This document shows positions 56,799-64,000 of a stretch of 64,000 nucleotides of DNA, one piece after another. The position numbers and the translations under genes are program-made. The notes below the pieces were generated by a model. The model was not told the origin of the DNA. It ran no database searches and saw only the letters and a list, made by a program, of their open reading frames with translations. Within the stretch, counting starts at the first letter, position 1, and each line of letters opens with the position of its first letter. Origin of the DNA: Gentiana macrophylla (taxonomy: Eukaryota > Streptophyta > Magnoliopsida > Gentianales > Gentianaceae); contig CM047810.1 of assembly GCA_026214975.1 (NCBI GenBank), positions 40,434,806 through 40,498,805 of the forward strand, written 5' to 3'.

Positions 56799-58195
56799 TT
56801 ACATCAATGTGCTTTGTTCATGAATGCAACATGGATTTTCGATAATAGATATTGCACTTGTGTTATCACACATGATTGGAATTGTTTTCTCTTCCACTCC
56901 ATAGTCTCTTAGTATTGTTGTCTTATCCACAAGACTTGTGCACAACAAACTACCCGCCGCTATATATTCTCGCTTTTGTTGATGTAGATATGGAGTTTTG
57001 CTTTTTATGAACCAAGAGACTAGTCCGGTTCCTAGCATTTGGCATGTTCCAGAGGTGCTTTTTCTATCTATTTGCATCCAAAGATAGTCGAGTCCGAATA
57101 TGATATCAATTTAAATCCTCCATCTTTTGGATACCAAATTCCAACATTTATAGTGTTTTTCAAGTATTTGATTATCCTTTTAGCTGCTAGAAGATGTGAT
57201 TCTTTTGCTTGAGCTTGAAATCTTGCACACACTCCTACCGCAAATGCTATATCAGGTCTGCTTGCAGTTAAGTATAATAAGGAGCCAATGATTCCTCTAT
57301 ACATTTTCTGATCAACATCCTTTCCTGCTTCATCTTTTCCAAGTATGACTCTGGCACACATTGGTGTGTCTACTATGCCACTTGTATCCATCCCATACTT
57401 GTGTATCAAGTCTCTTGTGTACTTGGCTTGACTAATGAAAATGCCATCCTTCATTTGCTTTACTTGAAGGCCAAGGAAATAGTTTAATTCTCCCATCATG
57501 CTCATCTGAAATTTGCTCTTCATCAGGTTTGCAAATTTCTCACACAGCTTTTCATCCTCTGATCCAAAGATTATATCATCAACATAGATTTGTACTAGCA
57601 ATGTGCTTGCTCCTTCCTCTAGTTTGAATAGAGTCTTGTCAATAGTTCCCTTGTTGAATCCATTCTTGATCATAAATTGTGATAGTGTTTCATACCAGGC
57701 TCTAGGTGCCTGTTTGAGGCCATAGAGGGCCTTTTTGAGTTTGTATACTTTGTCTTCTTTTCCTTTGATTTGAAATCCAAGAGGTTGTTCTACATAAACT
57801 TCTTCTTCCAAGAATCCATTTAGGAATGCACTCTTTACATCCATTTGATAGACTTTGAAGTCTTTGTGTGCAACAAATGCTAGAAAGAGTCGATTGCTTC
57901 CAATCTTGCTCTTTGGTGCAAATGTTTCATCATAATCTATTCCTTCGCTTGAGAGTAGCCTTTTGCAACTAGCCTTGCTTTGTTTCTCGACAACAGTTCC
58001 TTGCTCGTCCATCTTGTTTCTGAATACCCATTTTGCACCAATGATGTTGGTTATATATCGGTCATCAACAAGTTCCTGCACTTCATTTCTTTCAAATTCA
58101 TTTTGTTCTTCTTGCATGGCTGTGATCCAATCAGCATCTTTGATTGCATCATCTATGGTCTTGGGTTCCACTTGTGATAGAAAGCAAGTTAGCAT
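56799..58195 (-). pseudogene. SIRE element reverse transcriptase and RNase H, one or two frame changes
   Basis: A 375-codon frame (57068-58195) has AIKDADWITAMQEE, GAKWVFRNKMDE, then a scrambled patch, GIDYDETFAP, VYQMDVKSAFLNGFLEEEVYV, KALYGLKQAPRAWY and the active site IYVDDIIFGS, which is intact. It ends with the connection (SRPDIAFAVGVCARFQ). The RNase H continues in another frame (56799-57077) with DRKSTSGTCQMLG, REYIAAGS and the CDNTSAISI motif. In the patch before GIDYDET and around REYIAAG, the departures from the family consensus fall at CAG codons read as CG, which suggests base-calling errors. The real protein may be more intact than it looks. Confidence 0.88.
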
Positions 58196-58199
58196 GTGC

Positions 58200-59243
58200 T
58201 CAAAATTGTCTTACAGTTCTAACTCCTGTGTGAATATTTCCAATGACTTGTTCTTCAGGATGGTCTCTTAGCCAATTTAGATCTGGTTGAAGATGTTCTT
58301 CACTTGGTGCTTCCATACCTTCATGCTGAGCATGAACTTCAACTTCAGGTGCTTCTTCTGTTGTATTGGTATGGGGTTCCTCTTGATTTTCAAAATGATG
58401 ATTCAGGATAGTAGCTGGTATGGTTGCATTTGTATAGATTTCCCTTTGTGCTGCTTTCTTTTCTTGGTCTTGAAGATCTTCACCATTTGTATTTGGTTCA
58501 TCAAAAACCACATGTATTGATTCTTCAATCACCAATGTTCTTTTATTGAGTACTCTGAATGCTCTGCTGTGGTGTCAGAGTATCCCATGAAGATTGCTTC
58601 ATCCCCCCTCATCAAAGGTGTGTAGCTGATTCCTGTTTAAGACAAAACATTTTGATCCAAACATATGAAAATATGAGATATTGGGTTTTCTACCATTCCA
58701 TATTTCATATGGAGTCTTTCCATGATATTTGTTGATGATTGATCTATTTTTGTGTATGACATGCTTGTGTTTGTTTGCTTGAGCCCAAAACCTCTTTGGT
58801 AAGCATGGTTCAGCAATCATTGTTCTAATCGCTTCTTTGAGAGTTCTGTTTCTTCTTTCTCGCTACACCATTTTGTTGTGGAGTTCTGCCGCAGAGATAG
58901 TTGATGTAGCACTCCATTTTCTTCACAATGGGTTCGATAATTTCATTTAGAAATTCAAAGGTGCCTCTATCGATCTCGATCTTGATAATCTTTAGCTCTT
59001 TCTCATTCTCGAGTCTTCTCGGCAAATCTGGCGACTTCTTGAGTGTTTCTTTCTTCTTGTTCATGAAGATGGTCCAGTGTACTTTGAGAAGTCATCCACC
59101 ACTACAAGAGTATATTTCTTACCACTCACACTTTCTTGGTGTGACTGGTCCAAACAGTCCATGTGTAACGGATGTAGAACTCTTGTTGTAGATTGATGAG
59201 GCTTTGACTTGAATGAACTTTTATCGCTTTTCCTTTTCGACAT
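58200..59243 (-). pseudogene. SIRE element integrase and linker, frameshifted
   Basis: From 59243: SFKSKPHQSTTRVLHPLHMD, the start of the integrase core with its first aspartate, then YTLVVVDDFSKYT. The next frame (58825-59064) has DRGTFEFLNEI with the second aspartate and RTPQQNGVARKKK, where the catalytic Glu codon of the usual VAERK is garbled at a CAG site. The frame 58599-58820 has MIAEPCLPKRFWAQA, then TPYEIWNGRKPNISYFHMFGSKCFVLN. The frame 58200-58535 is the acidic linker before RT. Four frames in a row indicate decay, sequence errors or both. Confidence 0.83.
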
Positions 59244-60720
59244 GCATCACATAGACTTTCTTTCTTGAATGTGATCTCTGGGCAGGCCTTCAACTAACAT
59301 GTTCCTTGATAGTTTGTTGATGGTCTTGAAATTCAGTGATTTAATCTTACGTGCCAAATCCGGCTTGTTGATTGATTATTCTTGACAAGTAGACATGTTT
59401 ACGCCTTGGTCGTTTCTCCGATCCACCACATACATGTTGTCTTGTCTTCTACCCGCAAGAACTACTATGTTGGTTTGGCTGTGTGAATCACTTTGCATCC
59501 TTCTTTGTTAAAGTGCACATTGTAGCCTTTGTCACTGGAGGTGACTGATGCTCATCAGTTGAAGTTAAGTCCTTGACATATGCCACATTTTGAATCTTTA
59601 GATTGTTCTTGAGTATTATGCCTTCCCCTTAATCTTGCCAGGGTTTTCTTTACCTCCAAATGTGACTTTGGGTCCATCAAAAGCTTTGAAGTCAGTGAGC
59701 CATTTCTTGTTTCTGTCATGTGTCGGAACATCCACATCTATGTACGGACATCCTACAAAGCAATTAATTAAGTTTAGGTACCCAACACCTTTGCTTTTGG
59801 GTCCATACACATTAGCAATCATGCCTCTCATACCAAGGGTGTATCCAAAAGGTCTTCTTTTGGATAATTGAAGTCATCAACTTCATATGTATAAGGCATG
59901 GCGAATAGCTTCTAATATTTTTCTTGAAGGTATTTCGATACTTTTCTCCACCTTTTGGTGCATTTACATCCTTCTTCACTTTCCAATATGCAGTAGGAAA
60001 CCTTTCTTGCTTCATGTGTCTAGGAACAGATTGGTTTTTCACATGATGCATTTTGTGGAATGGTTTCCTCTTGTATTTTGGAGGTGCAACATTCAATCAT
60101 CCTCACGAAGGGTAAAGTCCGCTTTACCTTTTCGGATGGTGTTGTTCTTGATTGATTTGGAATGGGGATTTGGTTTGTTGTTTCACTACACTGGTTTTGA
60201 CTTCACCGAAGGATGATCTGTTGGAACTATGATTCGTCCCTTTCTAAATTTTGGTCCATTAGTGGTCCTAAATTTAGAGTTGTGTTGACCATTATTCCTA
60301 CTTTCATCCTCTTTGTTGTAGCCAAGACCGGATCCGGATCCAAACCTTTTTGAGGGTTTGTAAGTGGTGCTTTTAGTAGTGCGATGGTTACCTTTCTTGG
60401 TGAGGAGATTTTCTTAATCGATCTGTTAATAATGGATGTATGATCATCTGTTTTTGTTGATCATTGAAGTAGGTCTCCTTACTAATTAATTCAGCTTTTG
60501 CTTTGTCCAGTTCTTTCTTTAATCACTTATTCTCTTTTCTTAGATCCTTGCATTCCATTTCCAGAATTTCATGATTCTTTTCAATTTCTTCAAATTTAGT
60601 CATGAGATTTTGGACTAGGTCTGCTGTATCTAATGGGAGACTAGAAGATTGTGCAGTGTTAGATGTTGATGCATTTGATGAGGAGCAGGAACTAGATATT
60701 ACCTCAGTTTCATCGATTCT
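59244..60720 (-). pseudogene. SIRE element gag-protease-integrase junction, heavily frameshifted
   Basis: Short minus-strand frames carry recognisable pieces. 59616-59831 has GPKSKGVGYLN then VPTHDRNKKWLTDFKAF and GPKVTFGGKENPGKIKGK, which corresponds to the protease and pre-integrase part (a FGGN.KG.I.G-like motif). 59812-60096 is a basic segment before the protease. The DSGCS active-site motif expected of copia protease is not readable in any frame; the corresponding place is around 59720-59750. The next part (59280-59560) should hold the GAG_pre-integrase zinc site, but its frames are too broken to read. Confidence 0.65.
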
Positions 60721-61910
60721 TTAGCCATTAGACATAGGCTTGTTTCCTCGATTGTACGAGCTATCACTTTTGTCTTCATCTAATTCTTTGGTCATGAGGC
60801 ATAGACATGCTTTTTCATTTTCTCGAGAAATGTCTTCTTCATCACTATCATCCGAATCATTATCAGATGATTCTTCATTCTTTTCACTGCTGGATTCTGC
60901 CTTGAGTGCCTTCTTGCTCTTTCTCTTTTCAGATGCTTTGTATTTCTTCTTTTCATCATCTTTGTCATTTTCTTCAGGAGAATTAGCCTTGAAGTGACCT
61001 TTCTTGTTGCAGTTGAAGCATCTGTATTCATCATCTTTCTTCTTCATATATTTGTTTGAGCTTGACCTCTTGTTTGATGATGAATTTCCTTTGAATGGCT
61101 TTTTTTTGCTAAAGTCAAAACGTTTAACTAATAGAGCTACCTGTTCTTTTAGTTCATGTGTCTCTTTGCTGATGCATTCGGAAAAGTTACTTTGCTGGGG
61201 TGCAGCTAATGCAGTGATTTTATGTGTCTCTGCCAGGGCACCATCTTCACCGTTCAATTCGAATTCATGAGCTTTTAATTGGGACATCAGTGTCAGTGCT
61301 TGCAAGATTTGTTGTTCCTCCGATTCATCGATGTTATGATCTTCCATCTTTCAGCGATCCTCTCAAGATCTTCAAGCATACTTCTTTACGGGGATATATG
61401 TGTCCAAGCTGTTGCAATTCATCGATAATGCTTGAGAATCATTGTCCATTTGATCAATGGATTCAACGACCTTCATTTTAAAGTTCTCAAATTTCTGTTT
61501 TGCAAATGAGATAATTTATTTTCTTTAATCGCTTCTTGAGATCCTTCATTTATCAATGATAGCTTGTCCCACATATCCTTTCTTTGTTTTTGCGGTCTTT
61601 GATTCTCATGAACATGTTGCTATCTAGGGTCTTCAAGATCATGTCTTTTGCAACAAAGTCCAGATTTGCTCTTCTCCCGTCATCCTTGGTCCAATCCTTT
61701 TTAGGTTTGTCAATTTCCTTTCCTTGATCTCGCTCCTCGTGCCTACCACCGTAGTGATTGTGATTGGTCCATCATTGATTACATCCGGTATCTCTTCATG
61801 AGTTCTTTGCAAGATGGGATAGCATTCTTATTTTATATTCATCGAAATTATTGACATTAAAAGCAGTACTTTTGACAAGAATTTTGAGGAATCCATCGAT
61901 CTGCAAATGA
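60721..61910 (-). pseudogene. SIRE element gag (UBN2-type) with degenerate zinc knuckle
   Basis: The open frame 60721-61347 starts in the capsid end (QALTLMSQLKAHEFELNGEDG). It has a Ser/Asn/Lys-rich linker, a zinc knuckle CFNCNKKGHFKAN whose fourth ligand cysteine reads Ser, then an acidic Lys/Glu/Ser tail ending ACLCLMTKELDED. Upstream, to about 61910, broken frames contain WDKLSLINEGS and other UBN2-family pieces. Gag would form the particle and bind RNA. The loss of the last knuckle ligand and the broken N-terminal half make function doubtful, unless these are sequence errors. Confidence 0.8.
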
Positions 61911-61992
61911 AGATATTTGAAAACTACTTTGAAAATATATGATCTCCTTGTTACGTAAATTAGATCTGAAGCAGTTCGATACTAGGAACACC

Positions 61993-62006
61993 GCTCCGAT
62001 ACCAAT
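61993..62006 (-). promoter_or_regulatory. Primer-binding site of the SIRE element (tRNA-Met)
   Basis: The minus strand reads ATTGGTATCGGAGC right after the 5' LTR end. The consensus is TGGTATCAGAGC, and the G for A here is again at a CAG site. Confidence 0.85.
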
Positions 62007-63409
62007 TGTTGGTCCCAGAGAAGGTGAAACTATAGTCGGAGGGGTGAATGACTATAGTGGAGTTTCAAAACTTTTCTTTTATTTAAAAGCTTTGGGCGGC
62101 GGATAAGTCCCTTCTTCTTGTGTTGTTTTCAAATCAGTTTAGACAATCACGTATATAAGTTATGATGTAGGCAAATTAAATAAATTCAGTAAAGTAAATT
62201 GCAGAAATTAAATTGACACAATGCTTATAGTGGTTCAGAGGTGGTGTAATCCCTTAATCCACTCTTTCCTGTGATGATCGGAGGAATTCACTATTGTTTT
62301 CACAGATACAATAGTATGATTGTCCTTGGCTTCCCAAGCTTCACAATCTACAAGACTATCACTCCTGACCGCTATAGCGACTTGATGATTGATTTTCCTT
62401 TTCTTTGCTCGCTCCTTAAGATCAAAATCCTTCAACAGCTATCACAGATTCAACTCCTTCTCAGATTGCCTCTAATTCAGTTGCTTCAGTTTGATATGAA
62501 TGTGATTCACACACTTGCTTGATCAATCTCAGTTCTATGTATGACTTTGTAGCTCTGATATTTGAGTTGATCACTAGATGTATCCTTGTAAGTTCAGAGA
62601 GAAGGCTTTTCAGATTGACAGAGTTTCTGGTTTCTTTCTTTTTTTGAATCTTTGTTTGCTTTTTCTGTCAATGCCTTCTATTTATAGCCTTGAATAACCT
62701 TGGTTTTGAAATTCCGTCCGTTGGCTATATTAATGAGGAATAATCCTTGATTTTATTCTTGATCCCCTTAATTGCATTCTCCTTGATTTGGTGATCGGAT
62801 TCTTTCTTCAAGCGTATAGCGTAGAAAATCCGTCCTTGATTGATCCTCTATTGATTGTGCATTTAATGGATGATCTTACGTATCTTCAACATATATCAAA
62901 TCGATCCGTAAGTGTTACTTCGCGCGTTTTAAGCGGTCGAGTGAGCCTTCCGACTTAGCCGTTAGTTCTTTCTTCGCTATTTTGTCTTTGCCGAAAGTCG
63001 GTTTACTCACCGATTCTTTGTTTTCTTCTTTGTTTTAGTTTCAGGAGAATCTTTATACTTCATCGATCCTTGATTTGGGTGAGACCCGGTGTACACCATA
63101 TTTGAATATTGAGTTTCATCACTTGAAACATAACTTAGACTTATCCAAGGTCATCACAGACTTCCTTGGTTATAAGTCGAGACCATAATGTCTTCATTGC
63201 TTCTCTCTTTGGTGCTTGGGTGGCTTCACTTTGCCGAATATCTGCTTTTGCTTTGCCGTCCTACCAACTAGTACAATACTTGTCTCGACTCAACTTATAC
63301 AACATGTCGGACTCTAAGTAAAGACTTATACAGAGAATTCTAACTTATTTCAGGCTTGCTATAACAGCTAGTATGTCCATCATCAAAACATAATAAAATG
63401 TTCCTAACA
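62007..63409 (-). repeat. 5' LTR of the SIRE element
   Basis: 1403 bp partner of 52400-53793, ending TTCCTAACA followed by TTTAT. Most of it is near-identical to its partner. Differences cluster at 62365-62400, 62470-62640 and 62920-62960. Confidence 0.9.
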
Positions 63410-64000
63410 TTTATATTGATTATTTAATGTTATGTGATTTATAGGATATAATTTGGTATTTATCTGTTTTTATTATTTAAATATGATTTACTGTGTGATA
63501 AATATTGATTTTGTAGATTATGATGAATCGGAGGATATCTACTAACGGAGGAAGTAAATCTCAAGATAAATCAAGGCAGAATCAGATTGCATTAAACATA
63601 AATACCGAAGCAGCACGAAAAGTGGAGTAAGGAACAAGAAAAGCCAGCGAGCCAATCAGAAGCAAGCAGGCTCGCTGGCAGCGAGCTGAGGATTCGCTGG
63701 GAGCGAGTTGACCAAAACTCGAGGATCGGCTCGGAGTTATCTCTACGCATTTTAGGGTTTTCAAATCTATTTTTAGGTCGGCCTAAGCCTCTATATAAAG
63801 GAGCATCCACGAATTTTATTAGACACACTCTAAAAACACAATATTACAATACTTTTAGTTCATAAATATAGTTCTTCTTATTTTATATTATGTTTCTTCA
63901 TCACGGAGGTGATGGATTCATCGATTAGAGATTGCATTGAAGGATCGGAGGACCCTCCGTCTACGAGGGTAATGTCTATCCAAATATGTCGTTTTTATTC
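63410..64000 (+). repeat. Athila 3' LTR, resumed after the SIRE insertion, cut by the window edge
   Basis: It begins with the second copy of TTTAT and matches 45500 onward to the window end. By comparison with the left LTR about 900 bases are still missing. It includes the TATA context CTCTATATAAAGGAGC near 63789. Confidence 0.9.

Larger units (their letters stand above)
52400..63409 (-). mobile_element. SIRE/Maximus-type Ty1/copia element, complete, nested in the Athila LTR
   Basis: LTRs at 52400-53793 and 62007-63409 have TG...CA ends. The pentamer TTTAT flanks both sides (52395-52399, 63410-63414). On the minus strand the order is 5' LTR, Met primer site, gag with zinc knuckle, integrase, RT, RNase H, a 2 kb env-like region, purine tract and 3' LTR. 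The downstream env-like region and the LCLMTKE-bearing gag tail point to the SIRE/Maximus lineage. Many frameshifts sit at CAG/CTG sites and may be sequence errors, so its true coding state is uncertain. Confidence 0.92.
45409..64000 (+). mobile_element. Athila-type Ty3/gypsy element, deletion derivative, extends off right edge
   Basis: The left LTR is 45409-46977. The primer site after it (TTTTTGGCACCGTTGCCGGGGAC) is the tRNA-Asp type used by Athila elements. Gag (47571 onward) and integrase (49070-50170) are present, but protease, RT and RNase H are absent, so it cannot replicate alone. A long non-coding 3' region follows. The right LTR starts at 52308 after a purine tract, is split by a copia element at 52400-63409, resumes at 63410 and runs off the edge. 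A 466 bp hAT-like MITE sits at 51308-51773. Confidence 0.92.

Overview
The window is nuclear DNA of a flowering plant, probably a dicot. It is AT-rich. It carries one spliced host gene, and most of the rest is LTR retrotransposons of lineages confined to plants, often inserted into one another. I see no bacterial operons, rRNA, functional tRNA genes or CRISPR arrays.

Layout. (1) From the left edge to 5179 lies a minus-strand Ty1/copia element (gag, protease, integrase, start of RT, and its 5' LTR at 4887-5179). Its RT is split by a 1.6 kb LTR-like insertion at 39-1652. (2) From 7185 to 15034 is the one convincing host gene, a six-exon minus-strand gene for mitochondrial ribosomal protein uL22 (273 aa predicted). 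Its 5.4 kb third intron holds a 3.9 kb non-autonomous LTR element (9573-13500). That element has 195 bp LTRs that read as identical, a gag-like ORF and apparent pieces of host genes (WD40 protein TORMOZ/UTP13, and an NHL-domain SOQ1-like protein). (3) From 15.6 to 23.3 kb is a mosaic of small elements: two terminal-inverted-repeat elements, a foldback MITE, a tRNA-derived SINE, a LINE remnant and a 522 bp tandem duplication. (4) From 23384 to 43555 is a Tat-lineage Ty3/gypsy element with a 5 bp target duplication (ACTTG), an extra RNase H, tandem repeats and an antisense 3' ORF. It is split between gag and protease by a second element (X, 25631-35912, duplication GCGGG), whose interior is largely replaced by a third (Y, 28307-35306). 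(5) At 44363-45360 is a decayed host-like gene with a NAM-associated C-terminal domain. (6) From 45409 past the right edge is an Athila-type gypsy element that has lost protease, RT and RNase H, so that gag runs straight into integrase. It carries a small hAT-type MITE (51308-51773), and its right LTR is split by a complete SIRE/Maximus-type copia element (52400-63409, duplication TTTAT) with an env-like ORF.

The nesting gives a relative order of events: Tat, then X, then Y; Athila before both the SIRE and the hAT element; and copia A before the LTR insertion in its RT. Decay also differs between elements. Tat and Athila have stop codons of the C-to-T/G-to-A kind. The SIRE element and part of the Y LTRs instead show clustered small indels at CAG/CTG sites, which look more like sequencing or polishing errors at methylated CHG sites than like evolution.

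I found no clear candidate for a wholly new biological system. The most interesting items are the gene-fragment-carrying element in the uL22m intron, the Athila gag-integrase deletion derivative, the hAT MITE with telomere-like tracts, and the CHG-linked indel signature.
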